Of a stretch of DNA of 64,000 bases, positions 34,168-43,178 are shown one piece after another (the first letter of the stretch is position 1; each line of letters opens with the position of its first letter). Source of the DNA: Clostridium ganghwense (GTDB lineage Bacteria > Bacillota > Clostridia > Clostridiales > Clostridiaceae); assembly GCF_026735165.1 (NCBI RefSeq), contig NZ_JAPQES010000004.1:310001-374000 (forward strand), in the 5' to 3' direction. The position numbers and the translations under genes were made by a program. The notes under the pieces are model-generated. The model worked only from the letters and a program-made list of their open reading frames with translations, did not search any database and had not been told where the DNA came from.

Positions 34168-36174
34168 ATGTATAAAAAAAATATACCAGTAAATATCAAA
34201 AATGGAGTTCACACCCGTATAGCTGCCACAATAGTTCACAAAGCTTCTCAGATAAAGTCTAAATACAATGTAGAATTATATATAAGAAAACTAGGCAATC
34301 CTCAACCTTTAGCCATAAGTATGCTTGCCCTAATCTCTATGAAAATTAGTGAAAATGAAGAAATAGAAGTTTCTTGTTTGTCAGATAATACTAAAGGTAA
34401 AAAAGCTGTATTAGAATTATGCAGCTTCATAACTGAGGAAATAGGAACTAATAACTTTTCAATGACAACCATAGATGCTATCTTAGAAGAAAATACTATA
34501 GCTAATAAACAAATTATTGAAAGTATTCCTGTGGGTATAATCGTAATTGATACAAATTCCAATATTACTACTATAAATAATTATGCACTTAACCTGATAA
34601 ATAAACAAGCAAAAAATGTAATTGGTAAATTTGTAAAAGACATTATTCCAACTTCCGATTTGCCCTTTGTGTTAATCCACAATGAAAGTCAATACGGAAA
34701 AATTCAATATATAAATAATCACATTGCCATTGTTAATCGTTCTCCTATTGTATCTGATAACAAAGTTATTGGTGCTATGGGAATATTTCAAGATATATCC
34801 GAACTTATTGGTATAAAAGAATTAAATGAAAAATTCAAAAAAATATTGGAAACTTCTCATGAATTAATTTGTTTTGTAAATGAAAAAAGACAGATAAGCT
34901 ATATAAATCCTTCCTATAAAAACTATTTCAAAGAAGAAAGCAACGATATTGAAGGGAAAGACTTAATTGATATTTCCCCAAACGGTCTCAGAATGAAGGT
35001 ATTTAACTCTAAGACAAAACTCCAAAACATAGTTCATCAAAAAAAAGATTTAAATATAATTTCTACAGTACAACCTATATTTATTGATAATGTATTTAAA
35101 GGTGTCATTTCTATGTCTAAACCAGTAAATGAAATAAAAGACCTTATGAAAAAATTAGAAAGTTTTGAAGAGGAATTAAATTACTATAAGGAAGAATTAC
35201 AAAGACATACTAAATTAAGCAGTTCCTTTGACAACATTATCGGAAACAGCAGCAGCCTAAAAGAGTGTTTAATAATAGCAGATAAAGCTTCAAAATCTAC
35301 CTCTACTGTACTTATAAGAGGCGAGAGCGGTACTGGGAAAGAACTAATTGCTAAAGCTATACACAATAATAGTTCTAGAAAAAACAAACCTTTTGTGAGA
35401 ATTAATTGTGCAGCTATTCCTGAAAATCTTTTGGAAAGCGAATTATTTGGATATGAAAAAGGAGCCTTTACTGGTGCTATTAAAAGCAAGCCTGGTAAAT
35501 TCAGTATCGCTGATGAAGGTACAATTTTCCTAGATGAAATTGGAGATATGGCTCCTTCTATGCAAGTTAAACTCCTTCGTGTTCTTCAAGAAAAAGAATT
35601 TGAAAGTATTGGTGGAATAGAAACTAAAAAAGTAGATGTTAGAATAATTGCAGCTACAAATAAAAATCTTGAAGAAATGATGAAAAATGAAGAATTTAGG
35701 GAAGACTTATACTATAGATTAAATGTTATAAGTATATGTCTTCCTCCACTTAGAAATAGAAAAGAGGATATTAACTCCTTAGTAGAGCATTTTATTGAAC
35801 AAATAAGTGAAAGAATGAAGAAAAAAATTACGGGCATAGATTCTAATTCATTAATTTATCTACAAAACTATGACTGGCCTGGTAACATCCGTGAACTTGA
35901 AAATATTATAGAAAGAGCTATAAACTTGTGTGATGAAGATATTATTACTATTAAAGATTTACCTTTTTACATTACCAATAATTCACCTAAAAATAATAGT
36001 TTAGTAAACTTAATAGATGGAGAAATTATGCCTATAGAAGAATATGAAAAAGAAATTATTACTTTAGCTATGAATAAATATAAAAGCTTTAACAAGGCTG
36101 GTAAAGCTTTAGGATTAACCCATAGAACAGTATCTTTAAAATGTAAAAAATATGGAATTGAGACACATCACTAA
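34168..36174 (+). CDS. sigma-54-dependent activator with N-terminal HPr-like domain
   Basis: A 668-residue protein with an unusual order. Residues 1-90 look like HPr: the NGVHTRIA segment puts a histidine at position 15, as in HPr, and a serine at 51 aligns with HPr Ser46 by eye. Two PAS-type domains follow (about 108-220 and 225-335). The AAA+ core has GESGTGKE (near 385), GAFTGA (near 432) and FLDEIGD (near 454). A Fis-type helix-turn-helix ends the protein (AGKALGLTHRTVSLKCKKYGI). It is divergent from ptsI and is likely its activator. Confidence 0.92.
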   Translation: MYKKNIPVNIKNGVHTRIAATIVHKASQIKSKYNVELYIRKLGNPQPLAISMLALISMKISENEEIEVSCLSDNTKGKKAVLELCSFITEEIGTNNFSMTTIDAILEENTIANKQIIESIPVGIIVIDTNSNITTINNYALNLINKQAKNVIGKFVKDIIPTSDLPFVLIHNESQYGKIQYINNHIAIVNRSPIVSDNKVIGAMGIFQDISELIGIKELNEKFKKILETSHELICFVNEKRQISYINPSYKNYFKEESNDIEGKDLIDISPNGLRMKVFNSKTKLQNIVHQKKDLNIISTVQPIFIDNVFKGVISMSKPVNEIKDLMKKLESFEEELNYYKEELQRHTKLSSSFDNIIGNSSSLKECLIIADKASKSTSTVLIRGESGTGKELIAKAIHNNSSRKNKPFVRINCAAIPENLLESELFGYEKGAFTGAIKSKPGKFSIADEGTIFLDEIGDMAPSMQVKLLRVLQEKEFESIGGIETKKVDVRIIAATNKNLEEMMKNEEFREDLYYRLNVISICLPPLRNRKEDINSLVEHFIEQISERMKKKITGIDSNSLIYLQNYDWPGNIRELENIIERAINLCDEDIITIKDLPFYITNNSPKNNSLVNLIDGEIMPIEEYEKEIITLAMNKYKSFNKAGKALGLTHRTVSLKCKKYGIETHH

Positions 36175-36291
36175 TGTCAATAATTCCTTATTAATTTATT
36201 TTTATAATTTAATATAGATTTAACATTGCTGTGATAGAATCTTTAACGTACTTAATAACATATTACTAATATTATTAATAGGAGAGATAAT

Positions 36292-37899
36292 ATGAACTAT
36301 AAAATGGTTTTCCAACTTTTAGGTGGACTAGGACTATTCGTTTACGGCATGAAGATAATGGGAGATGGTCTTCAAAAAGCCGCGGGAGAAAAATTAAAGA
36401 GAATTCTTGAAATACTAACAAGTAATAGAATATTGGCTGTTCTTGTTGGTGCAGGTGTTACTGCAATAATTCAAAGTAGTAGTGCTACAACTGTAATGAC
36501 TGTTGGTTTTGTTAATGCTGGTCTTATGAATTTATTTCAAGCTGCTGGAGTAATAATGGGAGCAAATATCGGTACAACCATTACTGCTCAACTTATAGCA
36601 TTTAAGCTATCTGACATAGCTCCTTTAATCCTTGCAATAGGTGCAGGTGTAGTATTATTCTCAAAGAAAAAAAGGACTAAAGATATTGGACATATAGTTC
36701 TTGGCTTTGGTATTCTATTTGTAGGTATGGACATCATGAAAGATGCCATGCATCCTTTAAGAGAAATGGAAAGCTTTAAAAATCTTATACTTACTCTTGG
36801 AAAACATCCTTTACTAGGTGTTCTTGTTGGTATGGGTATGACTGCAACAGTGCAAAGTAGTAGTGCTACTATTGGTATTCTTATGGCACTTGCAGGAACT
36901 AATGTACTTACACTAAATGTTGCACTTCCAATACTTTTTGGTGACAATATGGGTACATGTGTTACTGCTCTACTTGCTAGTATCGGAACTACTAAAAATG
37001 CAAAGCGTGCATCGCTTATACACTTAACGTTTAATACTATAGGTACACTATTATTTATGGCAGCATTCAATATTGTTTTAAAAGTTGTTCCTATGCTTGG
37101 CGGAGATATCCAAAGACAAATTGCAAATACACATACAATATTTAATATAACAAACGTACTAATACAAGTACCATTTATACCTCTAATAGTAAAGTTTGTA
37201 AATAAATTAGCACCAGGTGAAGATGAAAATTTAAATGTACATTCTTTAGAGTATCTTGATAAGCGATTACTAGAAACTCCATCAATTGCATCTGGACAAT
37301 TAGTTAAAGAAATTGTAAGAATGGGAAAACTTTCTTCTCAAAACCTAACTAATTCTATGAATGCCTTCTTCACAGATGATGAAAAGTTAATGGGCTCTGT
37401 ATTAGAACAAGAAAAACTAATTAACTTCTTACAAAGGGAAATAACTGATTACATGGTTTCTCTTGCAAATACTGATTTATCAGAACAACAATCAGAACTT
37501 GTATCATCTTTATTCCATGTAGTTAATGATATAGAAAGAATAGGCGATCATGCTAAAAATATTATAGAACTTGCCGAACTAAAAGCTAACGACTCTGTTG
37601 TTTTTTCTAAAAAAGCTCTAAGCGATACTAAAAATATGTCTGAAGCTGCTAGTCATGCAGTTAATTGTGTAATAAAAGCTTTAGAAAACTTTGATTTTAA
37701 AATGGCAGAAGAAGTTATTGAAACTGAAGGTAAAATAGATGCTATGGAAAAACAATTTAGGAAAGAACATTTTGCTAGACTTAATAAAAGAGAATGTAAT
37801 ACTGCTGGTAGTGCTATCTTTATAGATTTAGTAACAAATCTTGAAAGAATTGGTGACCATTCAAATAACATTGCTCTAATGGTATTAGATAGAAAATAA
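36292..37899 (+). CDS. Na/Pi cotransporter with C-terminal PhoU domain (paralogue 1)
   Basis: A 535-residue membrane protein. Two Na_Pi_cotrans repeats carry IQSSSATTVMTVGFVNAG (residues 61-78) and VQSSSATIGILMALAG (near 186), each with a QSSSA signature. A helical PhoU-like C-terminal region from about 345 (LVSSLFHVVNDIERIGDHAKNI) ends in LERIGDHSNNIA. It probably couples sodium to phosphate uptake. It is a close paralogue of the gene at 40883-42490, with the same length and layout. No Pho-box-like repeat was seen upstream. Confidence 0.92.
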   Translation: MNYKMVFQLLGGLGLFVYGMKIMGDGLQKAAGEKLKRILEILTSNRILAVLVGAGVTAIIQSSSATTVMTVGFVNAGLMNLFQAAGVIMGANIGTTITAQLIAFKLSDIAPLILAIGAGVVLFSKKKRTKDIGHIVLGFGILFVGMDIMKDAMHPLREMESFKNLILTLGKHPLLGVLVGMGMTATVQSSSATIGILMALAGTNVLTLNVALPILFGDNMGTCVTALLASIGTTKNAKRASLIHLTFNTIGTLLFMAAFNIVLKVVPMLGGDIQRQIANTHTIFNITNVLIQVPFIPLIVKFVNKLAPGEDENLNVHSLEYLDKRLLETPSIASGQLVKEIVRMGKLSSQNLTNSMNAFFTDDEKLMGSVLEQEKLINFLQREITDYMVSLANTDLSEQQSELVSSLFHVVNDIERIGDHAKNIIELAELKANDSVVFSKKALSDTKNMSEAASHAVNCVIKALENFDFKMAEEVIETEGKIDAMEKQFRKEHFARLNKRECNTAGSAIFIDLVTNLERIGDHSNNIALMVLDRK

Positions 37900-37904
37900 G
37901 ATAG

Positions 37905-37937
37905 AATAAGAGAAGTTTTATATAAACTTCTCTTATT
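37905..37937. terminator. bidirectional terminator
   Basis: AATAAGAGAAGTTT (37905-37918) and AAACTTCTCTTATT (37924-37937) form a 14-bp stem, followed by TTTTTATCC on the plus strand. It ends the Na/Pi gene and, from the other strand, the TPR gene ending at 37946. Confidence 0.88.
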
Positions 37938-37945
37938 TTTTATCC

Positions 37946-38647
37946 TTATTTAACTATTTCTTTAAATTCTTTGCTTTCTCTTACATTATTAAAGTCTCGT
38001 TCTTCCTTTGCCAAATTCTTTACTGAAGAATCCATATCAATAGCTATCTTCAAATAATTAACTGTATTCTTAACATCACCACGTCTGCCGTAAATGCTAG
38101 CCTTTCCATAATAGCTCCATATATAATTTTCAACCTCTAAAGCCTTATCATACCACATTAACGCTTTATCATAATGCCTATATAATTCATAAGCAAGAGC
38201 CTTATTAAATCTCCCGTAACCATAATCAGCATTTATTTCTAATGCCTTATCTATAGCTTTCATACCATCTTCATAATTGCCCTGAAAACATAAAGCTATA
38301 CCTTTTATACTATATGCTTTATAATAATTTTCGTCTTTTGAAATCACTTCATTCTGTATCTTTATAGCTTCTTCATACTTTCTATTGTGAAAAGCCTCAT
38401 ACCCCTTTTTATATTTTTCTTCTAACACAGTGTTTTTTTCTTCATTTGTGATATTCTTCAAATTTGCTTTATTTCTATCTTCACTATCTTTTATTTCTAC
38501 ATTTTCAGTTTTGCTATTTATTTTATTATCTATTACATAATCTCTTTTTCTATTATTTATTCCCTCCTTAACTATAATACCTACTGCAATCAGTGCGGCA
38601 ATCATAAAAATAATTACCTTTGATTTTAATGAAATTTTTTTAAACAT
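37946..38647 (-). CDS. TPR-repeat protein with N-terminal membrane anchor
   Basis: A 233-residue protein with a membrane helix at residues 8-25, a charged linker and about four TPR units outside the membrane (YKKGYEAFHNRKYEEAIKIQNEV; KAYSIKGIALCFQGNYEDGMKAIDKALEI; YGYGRFNKALAYELYRHYDKALMWYDKALEV). Likely a scaffold; partner unknown. Not obviously linked to neighbours. Confidence 0.85.
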   Translation of the reverse strand: MFKKISLKSKVIIFMIAALIAVGIIVKEGINNRKRDYVIDNKINSKTENVEIKDSEDRNKANLKNITNEEKNTVLEEKYKKGYEAFHNRKYEEAIKIQNEVISKDENYYKAYSIKGIALCFQGNYEDGMKAIDKALEINADYGYGRFNKALAYELYRHYDKALMWYDKALEVENYIWSYYGKASIYGRRGDVKNTVNYLKIAIDMDSSVKNLAKEERDFNNVRESKEFKEIVK

Positions 38648-38701
38648 ACTACCTCCTTTATAAGCTTTTGTACTCTATTTTTCATTATATATAAACACAA
38701 A

Positions 38702-38731
38702 AACACACTACAGCTTCTACTATAGTGTGTT
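38702..38731 (-). terminator. terminator after citX
   Basis: AACACACTA (38702-38710) pairs with TAGTGTGTT (38723-38731), followed on the minus strand by TTTGTGTTT. It lies about 20 nt past the citX stop. Confidence 0.7.
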
Positions 38732-38750
38732 ACCTTAAACTGTATTATGT

Positions 38751-39272
38751 TTATATCTTTTTACCATAAAAACTTTCCATATACTCTCTATAACATCCAA
38801 GTATATATTGAACTATTTCATTCTTAGTATGAAGAGTGTCCTTAATACATTTTTCCCAAGAATTATCACATAAAAAACATTTTTTTTGTGGATAACCTAA
38901 ATCCATTCTACTTATCTTCTTCATATCCTTATCATATACATCTATTTCAACACATCTACCTAAAATATGCTTATCTTCTATTTCTATAGTTGTTTTTTTT
39001 GTTTCTTTAGCATTCCTATTTATTACTATAGTTAAAATTGGACCTTCAGCAGTTATTCTAAAAACCTTGAAATGAATAAAACAACTGAATATATCTGAAA
39101 TTATTTCATCCATATTTTGCATAATATTTTTTGTTATATCATTACTTCTATTTACCCCTGGATAATTAACTCTAATAACCATTAAAGGCATATTAAATTT
39201 ATTAATTAATCCTTGCTGAAATCTCATTCTCTTTTCTTTATCTATTAAAATGTCTTCTTCGCTATATTTCAT
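38751..39272 (-). CDS. citX: CitX-like holo-ACP synthase (apo-citrate lyase phosphoribosyl-dephospho-CoA transferase)
   Basis: A 173-residue protein matching CitX: QGLINKFNMPLMVIRVNYPG near the N-terminus, and the C-terminal signature GRCVEIDVYDKDMKKISRMDLG, then KKCFLCDNSWEKCIK, then LHTKNEI. CitX attaches the prosthetic group to the acyl carrier protein of citrate lyase. No citC, citD, citE, citF or citG is in the window, so it is an orphan here. The start has no good ribosome-binding site close by; an AGGAGG lies about 40 nt upstream. The ATG at 39272 is chosen over a TTG two codons earlier. Confidence 0.8.
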   Translation of the reverse strand: MKYSEEDILIDKEKRMRFQQGLINKFNMPLMVIRVNYPGVNRSNDITKNIMQNMDEIISDIFSCFIHFKVFRITAEGPILTIVINRNAKETKKTTIEIEDKHILGRCVEIDVYDKDMKKISRMDLGYPQKKCFLCDNSWEKCIKDTLHTKNEIVQYILGCYREYMESFYGKKI

Positions 39273-39278
39273 ATTCAA

Positions 39279-39626
39279 ATAGAGAAGCTTCTTTTTTCTC
39301 TTCCCTGTTCCTCCTTTTACTTTAATGATTGCAAATATTCCCGCTACCCAATTTCATATAAGTTATATTCTTCACTATCCATTATAACAACAGGGCAATC
39401 CAATTTTTCATTGATTCAAAAAACAACTAACTCTCTCCATTTTATCTATATACTTGTATCAATTTATATTTTACCATAAAATCTAAAATATATATGCAAA
39501 TATATCCAAAATACTAAAAATTACTTTATAATATAACTTTTTTTATCACATATTTTAATGCATGAATAAAACTTATATGATAAAATTATATTAAAGTGCT
39601 ATATAATAAATACTGAGGTGATAAAC
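39279..39626. other. AT-rich intergenic region between citX and a small plus-strand gene
   Basis: About 340 bp. On the minus strand AAAGGAGGAACAGGGAAG and the palindrome AGAAGCTTCT precede citX. A TATATAAT-like box before the plus gene lies near 39600. I see no coding sequence that I can support and no strong repeat. Confidence 0.5.
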
Positions 39627-39839
39627 ATGATAAGAAAAGAGTACCCGTTTTTTTATAAAAGATATGCTTACGATCTTTCAACAAATACATTACACGATTT
39701 GAAAAATGAAAAAGATGAATGCAAAATTAATGAAATCGATGAAGAAGATATCGAAATGTATAGTTCATTAAGTGAAGCTTCATTAATGCTGGATCATCCA
39801 GTACATAAACACTGTCCTTGCTGTATGAAAGAAGATTAA
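39627..39839 (+). CDS. small hypothetical protein with C-terminal CPCC
   Basis: A 70-residue charged protein starting at the ATG at 39627, which has GAGG before it; the in-frame GTG at 39618 overlaps the site. It is soluble and acidic in the middle (NEKDECKINEIDEEDIEMY) and ends HCPCCMKED, so the CPCC tail could bind zinc. No family recognised. A strong terminator follows the stop codon, so it is a real small transcription unit. Confidence 0.7.
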   Translation: MIRKEYPFFYKRYAYDLSTNTLHDLKNEKDECKINEIDEEDIEMYSSLSEASLMLDHPVHKHCPCCMKED

Positions 39840-39849
39840 AGATACTTAA

Positions 39850-39877
39850 CCGACATATTTCCTAGGTAATATGTCGG
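39850..39877 (+). terminator. rho-independent terminator
   Basis: CCGACATATT (39850-39859) pairs with AATATGTCGG (39868-39877), 8-nt loop, then TTTTT. It follows the small gene by 10 nt. Confidence 0.88.
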
Positions 39878-39889
39878 TTTTTACATTTT

Positions 39890-40687
39890 TTATTTTCTTA
39901 TCTTATTACTAAACATATTCCAAATCTTTTTAAATATAATATTATCTTTATTATCTTCCTTGAAGTTTTCTTCACTTTCTATATTGTCTTCTTTTTCTTC
40001 TTTGTATATAAAAAATTCTTCAATTGAGTTAGCTAAAGATATAGCTATTTCTTGTTGATATGAATCTGTTTTTAATTTTTGCTCTTCCTGTTGGTTTGAT
40101 AAAAATCCACACTCAACTAAAACAGATGGTATCTCACTGTAACATCTCAATATTTTATATGCTCCTTTGGCACACTTTTCTTTTCTTTTATTACCATTGT
40201 TTAAATCTTTTATAAGATTTTGTTGTATTATATGTGCCAATTTAGTACTGTCAGTATTCTTTGAATACCATACTTGCGCTCCATAATATTGACTTTGTTC
40301 AAACATATTTAGATGAATACTTATAAAAATATCACAATTAGATTCCTTTTTCATTTTACACCTATTATTTAAATCTTCGTTTTTCTTATCTCTAATTCTT
40401 CCTTTGTCAGAATAAAGTCCTATATCATCTTCTCTAGTCATAATTACTTTAAAACCTTTTTTCTCTAAATTTTCTTTTAGTTTTTTTGAAATGCTTAAAT
40501 TAATATCTTTTTCAACTGTACCATTTTTAGATACAGCTCCTCCATCAATTCCTCCATGTCCTGCATCTAGTAAAATTATTTTTTGTTTATTTTCTTCAGC
40601 TAAAACCGTATATCCCAAATTAGTAAAAAACAAAGCTGTCATTATTAACGCGAAAATACTATATATTAACCTATTTTTTCTCAGCAC
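39890..40687 (-). CDS. cwlD: N-acetylmuramoyl-L-alanine amidase (CwlD-type)
   Basis: A 265-residue secreted enzyme with a signal-like N-terminus (RLIYSIFALIMTALFFTNLGYTVLA) and an Amidase_3 domain. Zinc ligands and catalytic Glu fall in LLDAGHGGIDGG, VEKDINL, ISIHLN and LVECGFLSN, with DIGLYSDKGRIRDKKNEDL matching CwlD. CwlD removes peptide from muramic acid so that muramic delta-lactam can form in the spore cortex. An acidic tail (EDNIESEENFKEDN) is longer than usual. It follows rpsI-rplM, its common neighbour in clostridia, but with the Na/Pi gene between. Confidence 0.88.
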   Translation of the reverse strand: MLRKNRLIYSIFALIMTALFFTNLGYTVLAEENKQKIILLDAGHGGIDGGAVSKNGTVEKDINLSISKKLKENLEKKGFKVIMTREDDIGLYSDKGRIRDKKNEDLNNRCKMKKESNCDIFISIHLNMFEQSQYYGAQVWYSKNTDSTKLAHIIQQNLIKDLNNGNKRKEKCAKGAYKILRCYSEIPSVLVECGFLSNQQEEQKLKTDSYQQEIAISLANSIEEFFIYKEEKEDNIESEENFKEDNKDNIIFKKIWNMFSNKIRK

Positions 40688-40768
40688 ATAAATCCCTCCT
40701 AAACTAAATTATATTTTATATTTTGTCCCATATTTATATTTTTTACTTAAAATATTTTTGCACAAAAA

Positions 40769-40802
40769 AATAGTAAAAATATTATTCAATATTTTTACTA
40801 TT
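40769..40802 (-). terminator. terminator of the Na/Pi gene (paralogue 2)
   Basis: A 15-bp perfect AT-rich stem (AATAGTAAAAATATT and its complement) with a 4-nt loop, followed on the minus strand by TTTTTTTGTGC. It lies about 80 nt past the gene stop. Confidence 0.78.
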
Positions 40803-40828
40803 AAAAACTTATTATCTACATATTTATT

Positions 40829-40860
40829 TTTAAGCAATAACTTATGTTTAAAATATTGTT
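40829..40860 (-). repeat. dispersed intergenic motif, copy 3 (looser)
   Basis: On the minus strand this reads AACAATATTTTAAACATAAG, then TTATTGCTTAAAAAT, similar to the copies near 8267 and 28034, with an insertion before CTTAA. Confidence 0.35.
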
Positions 40861-40882
40861 TATAAACATAATGAAAAATTCT

Positions 40883-42490
40883 CTACCTATTTATAACAGA
40901 TTGTGCTATATTAGTTGAATGATCTCCTATTCTTTCAAAATTACTGATTAAGTCTAAATATATTGCTCCTTCTCTAGCACTACAAGCTTCTTTATTTAAT
41001 CTTCTGATATGCGCTTCTCTATACTCTTTTTCTAGTCTATCTATATTTTCTTCAATAACCAAAGTACTTTGAGCTTTCATCATATCATTTTCCTTAAAAC
41101 TTGCAATACTTGTAGTTACAGCATCTATAGTATATTCATACATATGTCTTAATTCTTTCATACCCTCATCTGAGAAAGTCAATTTCTTTTGAATTTTTTC
41201 ATTAGTTAAGTCAGCTATGTTTTTGCAATGATCTCCTACACGTTCGATATCATTTACTATATTAAACATTGACAAAATCATATTTTTTTTCTCTTCAGCT
41301 ATATCTGCATTAGATAATTTAACTAAAAAAGTTGTAATTTCATGTTCTAATAAATTTATTAACTTTTCATTTTCATAAACCTTTTTATTTAATTCTTGAT
41401 TATTAGTTTCGAAAGCCTTCATAGCAATAATCAAATTTTCTTTTGCCTTTCTCGCCATTCTGATAATTTCTTGAATGGCTTGTCCTGAAGCTATGATAGG
41501 TGTTTCTAGCAATCTTTCATCTATATATTTCGTTCCAAATTTCTCTGTTTCATCTTCTCCTGGTATTATCTTATTCACTAATAACACTAAATAATTCATA
41601 AAAGGAATCATTACAATAGTATTAGCTATATTAAATATAGTATGTGCATTAGCAATTTGTCTTGTAATATTTGATGGATTCATTCTTACCACTATATCTT
41701 TTAATATAGGTATTAAAGGTATAAATACTACTGTACCTATTACATTAAAAAATAAGTGAATAAATGCTGCTTTCTTAGCTGTTTTTTGTGTTCCTACACT
41801 AGATAGTAAAGCAGTAACACAAGTTCCTATATTATTACCAAATAGAATAGGTACTGCTACTTCAATAGGAAGTGCTCCTGTTCCTGATAAAGCTACTAAT
41901 ATCCCAGTAGAAGCTGATGAACTTTGTATAACAGCTGTCATAATTACTCCTACCAAAATACTCAAGAAAATATTACCTTGAAGAGAAACTATCATATTTC
42001 CGAAAAAATCTGATTCAGCTAATGGAGCCATAGTTTCTTTCATTAACTCCATCCCTAAGAAAAGTATACCAAATCCCAATATAATATGTCCTACTTCTTT
42101 TACCTTCTCTTTTTTAGAGAACATTAGCATTGCTGCCCCTAATGCAATAAATATAGGTATAATTCCATCCATCTTAAATGATATAATTTGTGTAGTAATA
42201 GTAGTTCCTATATTAGCTCCCATTATTACTCCAGCAGCTTGATAAAGATTCATCAGTCCTGCATTAACAAAACCTACTACCATAACAGTAGTTGCACTAC
42301 TACTCTGAATAACAGCCGTAACAATTGCACCTGTAAGAATTCCTTTTGCTGGATTAGAAGTTATTTTTTCAAAGAAGACTTTCATCTTATCTCCTGCAAC
42401 ATTTTCTAATCCTTCTCCCATTAGTTTCATTCCATATAAGAACAATCCTAATCCACCTAAAAGTCCTATAATTATATTCATTAAACTCAT
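40883..42490 (-). CDS. Na/Pi cotransporter with C-terminal PhoU domain (paralogue 2)
   Basis: A 535-residue paralogue of the gene at 36292, with QSSSATTVMVVGFVNAG (near 62) and QSSSASTGILVALSGTG repeats and a PhoU-like C-terminal region (MFNIVNDIERVGDHCKNIADL; LISNFERIGDHSTNIA). It probably takes up phosphate with sodium. A tandem Pho-box-like repeat lies about 95 nt upstream of its ATG, so it is likely induced by phosphate starvation; the paralogue has none. It runs between cwlD and rpsI. Confidence 0.92.
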   Translation of the reverse strand: MSLMNIIIGLLGGLGLFLYGMKLMGEGLENVAGDKMKVFFEKITSNPAKGILTGAIVTAVIQSSSATTVMVVGFVNAGLMNLYQAAGVIMGANIGTTITTQIISFKMDGIIPIFIALGAAMLMFSKKEKVKEVGHIILGFGILFLGMELMKETMAPLAESDFFGNMIVSLQGNIFLSILVGVIMTAVIQSSSASTGILVALSGTGALPIEVAVPILFGNNIGTCVTALLSSVGTQKTAKKAAFIHLFFNVIGTVVFIPLIPILKDIVVRMNPSNITRQIANAHTIFNIANTIVMIPFMNYLVLLVNKIIPGEDETEKFGTKYIDERLLETPIIASGQAIQEIIRMARKAKENLIIAMKAFETNNQELNKKVYENEKLINLLEHEITTFLVKLSNADIAEEKKNMILSMFNIVNDIERVGDHCKNIADLTNEKIQKKLTFSDEGMKELRHMYEYTIDAVTTSIASFKENDMMKAQSTLVIEENIDRLEKEYREAHIRRLNKEACSAREGAIYLDLISNFERIGDHSTNIAQSVINR

Positions 42491-42583
42491 AAAATCCCTC
42501 CAAATTAGCGCTCCATATCCAATAATACAACAATATATGAGTTTTGTTAATAACTTTTTTACATTTTATAATCTATTTTTAAT

Positions 42584-42605
42584 ACTTTTAACATACTTTT
42601 AACAT
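42584..42605 (-). promoter_or_regulatory. Pho-box-like tandem repeat
   Basis: An exact tandem 11-bp repeat, ATGTTAAAAGT-ATGTTAAAAGT on the minus strand, followed by a third partial unit (ATTAAAAATAG). The TGTTAAA cores are spaced by 4 nt, as in PhoB/PhoP sites; on the plus strand it is TTAACA-N5-TTAACA. An ATTATAAAATG -10-like box follows about 15 nt downstream. Confidence 0.72.
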
Positions 42606-42711
42606 AACTTACTTATATCCTTCATATTATCTTGAATATTTTCAATTATGTAGTATATATGTTAAAATTATGATTCATTAGATTAATTTTAAAAATATCA
42701 ATCTGTAACAT

Positions 42712-42744
42712 AAAAAAAGCAAGAAAGATTTCTCTCTCTTGCTT
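42712..42744 (-). terminator. terminator of rplM-rpsI
   Basis: On the minus strand AAGCAAGAGAG pairs with CTTTCTTGCTT (one G-U), then TTTTTTT. It lies 15 nt past the rpsI stop. Confidence 0.85.
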
Positions 42745-42758
42745 CAAATATTCTATTA

Positions 42759-43151
42759 CTATCTCTTTGAGAATTGTGGAGCTCTTCTTGCTTTTTTAAG
42801 ACCATATTTCTTTCTTTCTTTCATTCTTGGGTCTCTTGTTAAGAATCCAGCTTTTTTAAGTTCTGGTTTTAATGTTTCATCAACTTTAACAAGTGCTCTT
42901 GATATACCATGTCTTATAGCTCCTGCTTGACCTGTAAATCCACCACCAAAAACATTTACTAATACATCGAATTTTTCTTTAGTTCCTGTTAAAATTAATG
43001 GTTGGTTTACGATAAATCTTAGAGTTTCTAAACCAAAATAGTTTTCTGCATCTCTTTTATTTATTACAACTCTACCTTCACCTGGTACAAGTCTTACTCT
43101 AGCTACTGCTTTCTTTCTTCTTCCTGTTGCAAAATATTGAACTTTAGCCAT
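42759..43151 (-). CDS. rpsI: 30S ribosomal protein S9
   Basis: A 130-residue S9 with [20 protein letters not shown] at the N-terminus and the conserved C-terminal [11 protein letters not shown] that reaches the P-site tRNA. Normal length. It follows rplM by 28 nt and ends the operon. Confidence 0.98.
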   Translation of the reverse strand: MAKVQYFATGRRKKAVARVRLVPGEGRVVINKRDAENYFGLETLRFIVNQPLILTGTKEKFDVLVNVFGGGFTGQAGAIRHGISRALVKVDETLKPELKKAGFLTRDPRMKERKKYGLKKARRAPQFSKR

Positions 43152-43178
43152 CTGTATGTATCCTCCCTTCAGTTCCTA

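Noticed and set aside
36175-36291. Pho-box upstream of Na/Pi paralogue 1
   Set aside because: Only single TTTAAC-like words occur, not a tandem 11-bp repeat.
36588-37070. Minus-strand frame inside the Na/Pi cotransporter gene
   Set aside because: Shadow of a conserved transporter repeat; hydrophobic by mirror composition only.
39279-39626. Possible leader peptide or small gene before citX
   Set aside because: No start codon with a site and stop codons in all frames close to the AGGAGG.
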